A DNA stretch of 64,000 nt from Orthonyx spaldingii (lineage: Eukaryota > Chordata > Aves > Passeriformes > Orthonychidae), in contig VZTJ01004775.1 in NCBI GenBank assembly GCA_013397795.1, positions 1,500,920 to 1,564,919 of the forward strand, in the 5' to 3' direction. How positions within the stretch are numbered: position 1 is the first letter of the stretch; the number at the start of each line of letters is the position of its first letter. Under the pieces are notes generated by a model that searched no databases, was not told the DNA's origin, and was given only the letters and a program-made list of their open reading frames with translations. Below are positions 1 through 11,196 of this stretch, in pieces. The position numbers and the translations under genes were made by a program.

Positions 1-840
1 CCCATTGAATACAAGTCCAGACAAGGGCTGGGATTTCAGCAAAGCTGTTGATTGGTCATGGCTGAAGGGGTCGTGCAATCTCCATCCTTAGAGGTTTTAC
101 AGACCTAACTGGCTAACACCCTGATGAAGCTGATCTGACCTCATAACTGATCCTGCCTTAAGGGAGATTTGATAGAAGCCTTCCTGAGGCTCCCTTCCAA
201 ACCTAAATATCCTAGGTTCCTACAAAAATGCCTCTCACCAGGTTATCCATGCCACCCTCATAACAGCATCTTATGATATGGCTGCAAACTCCAGATGCAG
301 AGAAGGTCCCCCCTCCTGAGTCAACATCAGCAGAAAGGTTACTAAACAGATCTATGGTCACAGCCTCCTATAGCCCACAATGCAGCACAGAAGCAGCTCG
401 AGATCCATCTTCCCATCCTCCCACAAAAACAGAGGGGTCACAGCCCTGCTCAGACCCACAAGCTGGGTCATGGGTAGAAGACAACGTTCACTGCAAGATC
501 CCCATCCTCTCTCTCTTCTCTGCTGTACTTATATTTACCTCTTTCCCAAACATGCTACCTTGAGTATCTCCAGTATCTTCAACTAAACTTTATGGCTTCT
601 TTAAGACATATGAATGTATTCTGTATTATTCCATTAGCATACAGAAAATATATTACAGGGATTTATAACAAAAGCATAGAAACAGACTTCACTTCCGGAA
701 AAAATTTACCACGGAGCTGTGGTGTACACTAAACTATTTTCACATAATTTTGTCTGTTGTCATAGCTCTAAAATAGGATACAAAATAAATTAAGATCGAA
801 AGCAACAATACTGTCACATTCTAAACCAAATAGGAAGCTT

Positions 841-863
841 TACACTCTAGGTCTTAGAGTGTA
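841..863. repeat. 9-bp perfect inverted repeat (hairpin)
   Basis: TACACTCTA (841-849), loop GGTCT, TAGAGTGTA (855-863). The stem is perfect. It could be a chance palindrome or the end of a decayed transposon; no partner repeat was found. Confidence 0.8.
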
Positions 864-1562
864 GTATGTGAATAGCAACCTATCATTATAATTCAGACAA
901 AGGGAGTTCACGTTTCTTGAGAAAAAGTTGAGGAAAAAACCATGAAACCTTTATACACATTAATTCTCCAGTACTGTGCCTTGTCACTTCAGGCCCTTAT
1001 TCCACCCTCATTGAGAAGGCCACTGGATAAATAATATCTACAGAATTCACTTTGGAAGCACACAGCTAGGTGAAATGAGCAAACAGACTTATGAAAACCT
1101 CTGTCAGGAGAAGGGAAGAATTCAGCACACATTTAGGCTATGTAAGACCTCAGGGTGAAGGTGCATCACAAATTAGAAAAAAGGTTGCAATGATTTACAG
1201 AAGCAAAGACCAAAGTTAACACACAGGCTTTTTGTTATGACACAGAGAGGTCATCAGTCCTTTCTCCATTTTTCATCCAACAAAACAAGGTCTTTATCAT
1301 TACCAGTGCCCTCAGCATTGTTCTGCTGCACACTGTAAAAAAATAATAATCACTCTTGGAATTCTGCATTCACTTCCAGACACCTCATTAACACAAGAGA
1401 TGCAGACTACACAGAGGGAGTTCAGAGAAAGCAAATAAATGAGCAGGAGGCAGGAGGCATTTACTTGGAAAAAAGATTAAAAAAGCTGAAGATTCCAAAG
1501 TTGGCTAAGGAATGGCAGAGGAGGAACAGTCTACTGGTTAGGAGGCTTGAAGAGCAAGGAAG

Positions 1563-1662
1563 CAGAAGCACTTGTAGTTCTGTATGTGCTACAAGAAATA
1601 CAACTAGGCAGAAGCACTTGTAGTTCTGTATGTGCTACAAGAAATACAACTAGGCAGAAGCA
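1563..1662. repeat. Perfect 46-bp tandem duplication containing a hairpin
   Basis: Two identical 46-bp units (1563-1608, 1609-1654) start CAGAAGCACTTGTAG and end AACTAGG. They are followed by the first 8 bases of a third copy. Each unit carries a perfect inverted repeat CTTGTAG / CTACAAG with an 11-nt loop (1571-1595 and 1617-1641). Complete identity suggests a recent duplication. Confidence 0.95.
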
Positions 1663-3679
1663 GGTGTAATCATGAATGGCATAATTTAGGCGTAACACAT
1701 AAGAACAAAAACTATGCTAATCAGCAAGCAGAGCTTAGCTTGATATATTAGGGTGACATCAGGCTCTGTGTCTGGCCAGAGGCATGTCCTTGCCTATTGC
1801 CAGAAGGTGTGTTATTGCCTAAAAGAAGTTAAATTTGCCTGTCTGTGCTGCAGCAGAACATGATGACTATAGTCACCCAGTGAGCCTGTGGCCTTACCAG
1901 TCAATGCAAATACCAATCTGCCATTGCCAAATTATGTGACATGACCATGTCACTGTGTCAGGCAAACCACACATTTTCAGCCCAATGTTTTCATTTGAAA
2001 AAAAAAAAAACAGAGCCGAGGAATAAACAGACTGCTGACAACAATCAAACAATGGAGTGGCAGATACATGTATAACAGCCAGACTTGGGAGTGACTCTTC
2101 ACCAACCTAAGCACATGAAGAGCTTTTTATGTACTCAATCTGGCAAGGATGCTACATGTCACAAACTGTCCTATGAGAGTTACAAACAAATACAGAAGAA
2201 AATAAGAACGCAGTGCAGACATTAAGGGTTGCTACTGTATGGCATCACACAGTCTTTCTATAAACTGGTCAAGTTCACTGGAAATATGTAGGACGGAAAG
2301 TATGACTTTGGCAGCTGCTCCAACAATTTACCCTTTAGATTGCCAGAACCTTTCCCCTAAGTCCCAGACTAACTTTAATGATGTTCAGTTTAAATCATTT
2401 CCTTAGCTAGCATAATCCTAGAGTTTAATGAGTTCCGTTCCTCTCCAGCATTTGCTACCCCAATGTGTCCACCAGTCAGATAATAATCAGCATATTAAAC
2501 AGTAGAAATATGCCCCATTTCTACAGAATGCTCCTTTGCCTGGTGTGTCCTAGGAGTCAACCTGCCTTTTGCACAGTTGCACTGCACAGGAAAGACACAC
2601 TTACCCTGCGACCAATATCCTAAAGTTAATTCTAATATGGTACTTCCCTCTGACAAATTCACAGTATATTTAAGAAACTTTTCTCACTAGTTTTCAAGCA
2701 CATGACTTTTCACTTGACATTGCTCCTTTTTATCCCCTTCTACCACTTTAGTCCTCAAGGCCAACAAGTAGTATTGCTACTCTGGTCCTCCTCTGCAATG
2801 TCAGACCTCCCAGACTGGTGTCACCAACAGTCTCCTTGATACAGTTCTGTTTGTGTTGAAGTCATCACCTATTTGTTAAGTAAGATCTGTTTGAAGAGCA
2901 AACCTCACAAAACTCCACTATGGTAATTTCTCTCCACCACTGCCTCTATGAGTTTCTTACTTACTTTGCAATTTCCCTACTAATTCCCACTTATTCTAGT
3001 TAATGGAGTCATATCCAGTGTACCAAATATTCTAACAAGTATACCTACTGCATTACTGTCATCTAATTCAGAGGATCCCAAGCTGTACTGCAGGTACCAG
3101 CAGTGATATATTTCTTCTTTTATACACACACAGCCACAACATATTGCTGCCATCAGTTTTGAAAGCCTAGACAACATGTCACCATTGCCCCCGTCTGCAA
3201 CTTTCGCCTTAACAAATCAGCACACCCACTGACAGAGCAAAGTGACAGTAACAAAACTCTAGAAAGTTCATCATAAATGAGTATCTTTAAAAACACCAAT
3301 ACACAAGAGTTAGCAAGAAACTTCTCAGAAAAGAATGAATGCATGCAAATTTGAGCTTATGAGTATTCCTACAGTAAAAAGCACATATATCATGCTCATG
3401 GGTAGCTGCAATGCAGCAAACCAGCCTGGGTTATCTGGGGAAAGTCACTGATACTTTCCTGGACTTGTGAGCAAGTTGGAGTGGTTCAGGCTCCATGCCT
3501 CTAACTGACATGAGGAAGAAAAGCAAAGAAAAATATACTGTGTCATGGTCCTGTAGAGATGATCTCACTGCCTGCCCCTGGTGAGTCCTAGATGAAACTG
3601 CCTGATAAGGCATCGTCCCTTCCTGTCCCACCTCCATCTGTGACTGTCTCTTTAGATCAGGAGCAGATACTAGTCTCTG

Positions 3680-3980
3680 GCCTTAATTTGGCTGTAATAT
3701 TTGCCAATTATTTTAAGAGATAGCGACACTAACTTCTATTGATCTCATTAAAAGTAAAGGTCGTTGTGCAGCTCATTTCTCAGGGCTCAATATTACCTCC
3801 TCCGGCCAAAATAATAGCATTGATTTTGGAACTTTAATCGAAGGTTAATTGGATTGAAGACTGTATTGGGTTTTTGCTTGCTTTCATTGTTGTTATTACA
3901 GCCATCGTCTAAGGGTTTCCTTAATCCTGCTAGGGCAATTCTGCACAATTAAACTGGTGTCAAATTAGCAAAGGGTGTGG
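3680..3980. promoter_or_regulatory. Candidate conserved non-coding element
   Basis: AT-rich block with dense homeodomain-type cores: CCAATTATTTTAAG, CTTTAATCG, GGTTAATTGGATTG, CACAATTAAACTGG and CAAATTAGCAAAGG. It has no coding potential and no transposon likeness, and differs in texture from the flanks. Conservation itself cannot be seen from one sequence. Confidence 0.35.
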
Positions 3981-5954
3981 ATGGAGAATAGCCACAGTTT
4001 GAAGCCTTCTCTGTCTCTGCTCTGAAATGGCTCTTGTCCATAGCAGATTAGGGTGGTCACACAAGAGATCTGATTTCACACTGTCCTCTGTGATTTAGTT
4101 GTGAGGATTGAAAGTGCTCTGTTCAGCAGCACTGTCACTATGCACTGATCTAGCATCACGGCAAGGTGATGTCTGAACACACTTGATGTCATTAAGATAC
4201 GGGAATAGTTTTTAGAACTCCTGGAGTGCACTCCTAGCATGCCCTGTACTCTCTATTGGGGACTCCAGAAATTATTTTCATGCTCAATGCTCCATCTTCC
4301 ATGGCATGTACGTGGGGAGAAATATTCTGACTCATCCACCCAGGGAACTGAGGGACTAACTTGGCAAGTTTGTACAGATTCTCAAAAGTTAGAGAAGACT
4401 AGTCATTATTTATTTGTTTCTCGCATCTCTGTCAGACCCAGAATGACCATGGGGATCATCTCCCTTGGCTTTAAATGCAGGTGTATTTCCTTGGATTTAA
4501 TGTAAAGCATCTTGCTGAGACTTAAGCAATTGATTGACATTGATGCTCAATACCAACTTTCACTCAGAAACAGGTCTGTGTGTAATTTAACTCTTTTACC
4601 TGGTGTCTGTGCACAGTTCAAAAGTTGAAAATGCTGGAGGTCGCTATTCTCGCTTATCAGTGCCTCGTGAATTTCACTAAGCTTCAGACAAGATGAAATG
4701 TAGGAGAATCTGCAAAGAAACCTCTCCCCAGACTAACTCAGCAAGCACAAAGAGCAAGAATAGCCACTTTCCCCAGAAACAGTGTTCTTCTCCATGCTCC
4801 GCTTCATCTAACACTTGAGTGTTATAAGCACAAATACTTGAGACATGAGAGGTTTCCACTGCTGACAAAAGGATCCCACCCTGGGAAATCCCACTTAAAT
4901 TTTAGCAGCTACATGGTTACAGCTCCTGACTCTTAGCAGAAGGGTAAATCCCACACTGAAAGCGTACTTCAAGTTGCAAAGCTGTCAGCTACAGGAAGGT
5001 ACTGGGCTCTTTATCAAGCTCAGAGATAGCGTTTCAGTGCAGAACCCATTTAGTAACAGAAAGAAGCAAAAAGCCACAGTAGGATGGAGTAACAGATGGC
5101 AATAATTGCACACAGTAGCTCATCTTAAGTACCTTAGCTGTTTGATTTCAATTCTCAGCTGGACAAAACACCTTCCTGACTTCTGAATCAACCATGGCTC
5201 ATGACCAGGCTCTTAGCGAGCTCAAGTACATAGCATCATTTCCTTTCCTTGACTCAAATCCAAATCAGGGTGATCATGGAGACTCTTCACTTGGCTACCC
5301 GAGCTGGCTGGTTAGTTTGAGGCAATACAGCACATGCCATGAGCGCATCTGGAAGCTCCACAGGTCCTACAGCCTGCTGATACAGCAGCCTCTGCAGAGA
5401 CAGGCAGAGAACCCACAAGGAAGGACACAGAGAACCCATGTGGCAGACCAAAAATAATGTTAAGATTTTTATACAAATACGCTCTCTCTAAATGAATCAG
5501 TAATAATCAGAATGGATGCAAAAGGAGCATTTGTGCCATTTGGTATCTTAAAAAATCCATGCTCTAAGTAGCCTTGCCATCCTTCCCTTCCTCCTGTATA
5601 CAGTATGCTACAAACCCCTTGGGAGCCCATCAGTCTAATTTTTCTCTCTTCCCTTCTCTACCCACTTCTTCCAAATATACCATCCCAATCAAGACTGCAA
5701 ATGTTCTTGTGTTTTGAAATAGGAAGAGCCCAGTTTCCAGACATCCCCTTCTTAGCCCTGCCATATTCTGGTCTTCCCTTAAAATTCCTGCCAGCTCAAT
5801 CTTGATAACTCTCCTCTCCAGATTTCCCCTTCACTGTCAATATTCTAGTTGCATGTTCCTCCTCAGCTACACTTGTACATGAATAAGTAACTGTTCCACA
5901 GGCAGATATTTCAGTGTTTGCACTTGTCTTTAGAAATCAAAGCCTTCTCTGATT

Positions 5955-6305
5955 AAATGCCATTACAATCCAGCACTTGGACGGATCCAGAGAGATTAAT
6001 GTGCTTTTGGGCAGCTTTAATGATAATCCTGCTACAGACGGTATTAAGTAAATGTCAGTAACCTGGTTTGAAGGGAGCTTTCACCTCAGGGATCCTTTCC
6101 ATTTAGAGGAGAGAGGCTCAGCTTGCTTTTCAAAGCTGCATTGTCACAAAAGAGAAATCCTGCTTAGTGAAGACTCCTCTTCCTCCACACCATAAAACAA
6201 AAAGGAATAAGATGATAGAGGGATTGATAAAATAAATAGATTCGGGTGATTTATAGGGAGCTAATGCATCTCGTGAAAGCCAAGATTGCTGTCATATTAT
6301 AATCC
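5955..6305. promoter_or_regulatory. Candidate conserved non-coding element (two parts)
   Basis: The first part (about 5955-6080) has AGATTAATGTGC, CTTTAATGATAATCC and GGTATTAAGTAAATG. The second (about 6225-6305) has GGATTGATAAAATAAATAG, ATTTATAGGG, GCTAATGCATC and ATATTATAATCC. TALE/homeodomain-like sites recur. No coding or repeat explanation was found. Confidence 0.3.
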
Positions 6306-7722
6306 AGGTCACAGTTTTGAAACCTAGGATGCCATCCCCTCCTCATGCTCCTTTCAGTGTCTGCTGCCTTTTGCTCATCTCCCCACCATGCCATGCAATC
6401 CTTTACCCAGGGCAACAGCAGCAGCAGCCAATAATTAACCTAGGCAATATCTGTCCCCATCTGCTGCACCTTGCCGCAGGGGAAGTCTGGGGTGTGCACT
6501 GCCCCTACCTCATCTTACTGTGGCCATAATAACAGACCTCTTTTCCCATCACATGATACTGACAGGCCCAGTATTCCCTCCTTTCTACCTTGCTTTATTG
6601 GCAACCAGTAGAAGTTAATCATTAATTTCAGGGTGTGGGGAGAGAAAAGGAAGAAAGAAAATTCAATCCTACCACTGAGCTGAGTAACATCCTCTACCTG
6701 ACAGATGGCCGGAACTCTCTGAGGCTTATACTTTGCAGTAGTAGAAGTCTGTTGACAACTTTTTTTAAAAATTACTTCGTAGCTATCATTTAGAGACCAG
6801 CTCAGACTGAGGAAAATACATGATTTCACTGCTGCATGAAACATATTGTGCCAAGTCATCACAAAACAACTTTCCCAAAGGCATAGATACACAAAAAAAT
6901 TAGCAGAAATTTTCACCCTACATTGCTCCTATCACAAGCAAAAGCCTCTGCAAGTTAGAGAAACTGAAATTAGCTGCTTCTGTACAACTTTGCTATCTCA
7001 GCAGTTTGAGAAAATTCAAAGAAAATCCCAGGGAGCTACACTATGCTAGCTACCTCAATCTCAGAATGGATCTGCTGTCTGAGATCTGTGAGGAAGCCCA
7101 CCTTAAAAATCTAAATGTACATATTGCTCAAGAGTCCTCCTGTTAATGCATCAAAACAAGCCCTTCTAACTATTTCAACACTTGAGGAATATTCACTCTT
7201 CTATCTGAATGTGTGGGCTATATTTGATCTCTGCCTATAGCAGAAGTATAGGATAAACTCACTCAAAGAAACAACTCTTACTCTGGACCAGTTGACTTGT
7301 CCAGATGAATGGAGCTGACCATGTTTTGCTACAGACAGAACTCTTCAAATCTCTCTTAATAGCAAAGTCCATGAGGTAAAAACAATCAGAAACTGAAGGT
7401 GTTCCTTTAAGGTAACAGTAGCTTCCATCTTGGAACAAACCATGGGTGTCTTTAATGTAAGCATGTGGTCATCTTTCACTATGTCTCCTTGAAGATCTCC
7501 CTACCTCTGCAGCCTCAAGAAGAGTGTTCCCCAAAAGGGATTATGTACTTTTCCAAGGAGCACAAGAACAGAGATCTCTCTGATTGATTTTCTGTTCACA
7601 TCTGTGTGTGCTTATTATTCTACCTTGTCCCATCCTGTCGTGTCAGCCTCCATATTGCATCAAGGTCAACATCAGTTTTGCATTGCCCACCACGCCCAAT
7701 TCAGAGGAGGCTGAGAAACTAC

Positions 7723-7839
7723 CTCATTGACGTTGATGCCATTCCTCTCCATATAGGCCCTGTCATTCACTTGTCCCCCTTCCATAAACTCCATGAGAAG
7801 CACGCGTCTTGTTGAGAGCTCCCAGTAGATCCTGGGGAC
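7723..7839 (-). CDS. ADCK1: ADCK1 coding exon E (39 codons), hinge region
   Basis: The exon begins VPRIYWELSTRRVLLMEFME and ends GINVNE. VLLMEFMEGGQVND is the beta-5/hinge segment between the kinase lobes. The acceptor is TTGTTTCAG|GTC and the donor GAG|GTAGTT, both phase 0. This is the most downstream ADCK1 exon in the window. The next exon should start near the RHLGKMYSEM segment and contain the HCDPHPGN catalytic loop; nothing resembling it is present from position 1 to 7722. Confidence 0.96.
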
Positions 7840-10800
7840 CTGAAACAAGAACAGTTGGGTTAGGTCAAGCAACAGCTTGGGAAAGGACGAAGAATATATC
7901 ACACACAGCCCAGAAAAGGAATAAAAATTGAAGTGGCTGAAGCGAGGACTTGGTTTTTTGATGAGCACAAGGGAGGTAAATCTATCTATCAGCCTCTTCC
8001 CCAGGACAGCAGCAATGTCTAAAAGGAGAACGCACCAATTCAACCACAGCAGAATCTGATCTCATGCAACATTTCTGGCCACACTCTACAGGATTTCGAC
8101 CACCTCCCATTCCCAGTGATGTCTGAGAGCTTTCTTACCTGCTCTGCAGTTCCTCTAGCTGGGCTGTTTAACTAGTACCTATTGAAAGTTTCTGAATCAT
8201 CCACTCAGCTCCTTTAGACAGGAACTGCATCTTGTTTGCTATGCACAGGGTCCACTTATGCAGCTTTAAAAATTATAAGCCATCGTCATAAATTGTATCT
8301 CCGCAGTGCCCCTTGGAACACGAACGCCTTTGAGCTGACAAACCCTGCATACTTAGGCCATCTGCAATTGAACTGGGAGAAAAATCGAGTGTCACAAATA
8401 AGGGACTTGTCATACAAACCCTGGGAGACCCTTAACTATCTTATTGCCAACAACACAGTAATGAGTGTAAAATGTCAAAGCACTTTTCATTCAAGCTGTG
8501 GTAGATCAACCTGAGTGAGGTACCAGAGAAGAGGTCTGGTGTCATCCAGGGAGGCAGTGACACAAGTGTCACTCAGGCTGGCTCCCCATTTTCCAGCCTC
8601 CCTCTCCAGACAAACTTCTTCCATGCTGAACTCCCTATTATCAAGAGCCATTTTGCTGAATTTCCTTTGGATATTTCTCCTGTCACTGTACTGACCAAAC
8701 CCTCAATCTGCCCAGATCTGCTTTTGTACATGGGTGAAGTCACACATACACAGTTTTACCAAAGACATAAGGGAGCTCCACCCATTCCCATTACTGCACC
8801 CTAGTACAGAGATAATAATTTTGGATCATGCAAACAAGTGAGCCAGCAGTTCCGTCTCCTCACTTGCCTGACTCAGCCAAGGACTCAGGACCAGCACCCT
8901 GGGGCAGGACAGGAAGAGGTAAGAGGTGTTGTCCATCAACTGAACAAAACCAGGGGGTGACAAGGCAGGCCACTGTTGCTCATCATAGTTCCTGAACAAG
9001 CAGCATTTGTTGCTTTTAACCACTGACAATGTTCCAGTCCCTTACAAACTATCAGCTTCCCTCCTGTTTCTGTCCTAGAGAGACCACTTCTATTTTACCC
9101 TGTGTGTGCCACTTTAGATCAAACGCTCCTTTGCTGAGCAATTTCAATGTCCCTCAGTCCCGCCATTCAACACTCCTGGTATACTTTGCATGCAAACCTT
9201 GCTTAGACTTTGATGCCATAGATCCACTATGAGCAAGGAGGATTCAGACACTCACAGCCTTCCCAGCTTATCCGGATGCCCATTCTTTGCAGTTAGTTTG
9301 GTGAGAAAGCCTGCTAACTCCAAAACTAACAGTTCCCCATCCCATCCAGCTCACTGATTCCTTAGATCACTTCCCATGACACTCATTCTTTGTCTCACGA
9401 TTTACACGGGCAAGTCAGTGGGCTTGGAAAGCCCTATTCATGCTGTCGGAGATGCCTCTCTCAATCACAGCCAAATTCTTCAGTGATTTTTTTAATTACT
9501 CACAGATGTTTGGCTGTAATGCTAGTGTGTGGAAATAATTTATCTCTGGCTTTAAAAGCTCAAACAGGTTCACAGCACAAAAATCTACTTCTCAGCTTTC
9601 TAGCGTGTTCAGGAAAATTTATGATACAGGAGCCCAATTCTTCTGTTGTTTTTAAGTGATGAACACGTCTCTGAATTGGCAGGTCAGACAGGAGGATCCA
9701 TTATTTAGCCATCTCAAGTCATTTGTTATTGTTACACATATTGATATCATGATAGCTCCTTACCCCAGCAAGGAGGTGATTGGCTGTCTCCACGGGGATT
9801 TACTTTACAGTATGCTAAGTTACAGCTGCAACAGATACACTCTCTAAGGTGCATCACTTCTGATAAGCGCCCACTCAGCAAAACCATTGGCCCTCGGCCT
9901 TCCATAGCCCTGGTGGCTTTTAGCTATCTGTGTCTATGGGAAGGCCATTGCTGCCACTGGGCTCGAAAAAGACTGCTCCAAACTTAGAGTCAGGCAACAT
10001 GGAATCACAACCCTTGCCTGGAAGAAGCAAGGAAAGATGGATATATCAGCCTGTAAAGCCTAACAAAAACTCACCTTATTTCAGACCTCTGTCACTTCTA
10101 TCTTGGGACTTCTGCATAAACAGGAGATGAAAAGCTCATTTAGAAGTGTGTATGCAGGGAGGTCCACAGGAGGGTGTGTTTTTTGCTGCCTTTTTGTATG
10201 TGCCATGGGCACAGTCACATCAGTGACCATGGCACTATGTGTGTTTTGAGAAAGTGCACACTGGAGGCTTGTGCCTCTTGTATGTCAAAAAATTTCTGAA
10301 CATGTGAGTTTGAAGATGTGATCCTATGTCTTTCCAAGAATAAGATGTGTACATGTCTGGTTGTACTTGAGACATTTGTCAGTGACCTCAGTGTCCGGCA
10401 GGGGAAGTGGGGTAAAAGTATCAGTGGGGAAGAGCACACATGGGTGCAACTGGGTTTCTGTATGAAAGTAACATGAATACATCAGCCATAGATGTGTATG
10501 AAGGACAAATGTCCCATTCTAGAGTGAGAATGTGCCTCTTTGCAGTAGGAAGGACTCATGTGAACATGCTTCCTTCTGAGATACAAGGTGTACTCAATAT
10601 TACTTAATATCATCAGTTTCAGTCTAGCTTTTCTGTTCTGTTCTCTATCTCAGCTGAGATAAAGCCCAAGGAAAGGTACCATCAGATGGTTCGGCAAAGA
10701 ATGGCAAATTCACAGTCTCTGAACAAGTTCAGAAAGAAAATGAAAATTAAATTCAGAAAGAAAACTTGGGACAATGACTAGCAGGCTCCAGAGACTGCTG

Positions 10801-11037
10801 GTCCCAAGCCACCACTCCTGACCCAAGAGAGTGCATTCAGTGGGCAACAACCAGGGAGAAATCATGTCTCAGCATCTTCTGGTCTGTATTAGCAGAGCAG
10901 TCTAGGATGAACAACACAAAGGGGCTGAACTCCACTTTCCCTCCTTATGGTTCCTTCACTTGGTGCAAGGGGGGCATAAGACACAGTAAGGAAGACTATT
11001 AATGCACATACATAGACAGAAATATGTGTTTCCTCAC
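7840..11037 (-). other. ADCK1 intron between exons D and E
   Basis: A 3.2-kb intron with GT (minus 11037-11036) and AG (7841-7840) ends. It contains an inverted repeat at 10200-10235 inside a G/T-rich stretch (about 10140-10560). I see no exon, RNA gene or recognisable transposon in the rest. Confidence 0.85.
10200..10235. repeat. Interlaced inverted repeats
   Basis: GTGCCATGG (10200-10208) pairs with CCATGGCAC (10227-10235). Within the loop GTCAC (10214-10218) can pair with GTGAC (10223-10227). Role unknown. Confidence 0.75.
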
Positions 11038-11196
11038 CTTCAGGAAGTCAAAGTTCTTGAGCATATGAGCAACCTTCTCAGCATTTCTGCCTTCATTGAG
11101 GAAATCCAGCTCCAAGGGCAGATTCTTCTTAGCTTCTTCCACCAGCCACATGAACTCAAAATCTGGGAAAATCTGCTTCACAACCAAGAGGAGAAC
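11038..11196 (-). CDS. ADCK1: ADCK1 coding exon D (53 codons), helix-C-type glutamates
   Basis: The exon begins VLLLVVKQIFPDFEFMWLVE and ends FDFLK. KKNLPLELDFLNEGRNAEK is the family-typical segment holding the glutamates that, by analogy with COQ8A, pair with the VAVK lysine of the preceding exon. The acceptor is TTCTCAG|GTT and the donor AAG|GTGAGG. The exon is exactly the same length as exon C (159 nt) and is phase 0 at both ends. An overlapping plus-strand open frame here is a shadow of this exon. Confidence 0.97.

Larger units (their letters stand above)
1..7722 (-). other. ADCK1 intron after exon E (partial)
   Basis: This is intronic sequence with no recognisable coding exon on either strand. 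It holds a 9-bp hairpin (841-863), a perfect 46-bp tandem duplication (1563-1662), a 13-A run (1998-2010) and two AT-rich blocks (3680-3980; 5955-6305) that look like conserved non-coding DNA. Open frames up to 133 codons (6515-6916 minus) have no family resemblance. Confidence 0.8.

Noticed and set aside
1..7722. Search for the next ADCK1 exon with the catalytic HCDPHPGN loop
   Set aside because: No frame on the minus strand resembles this segment; it must lie left of the window.
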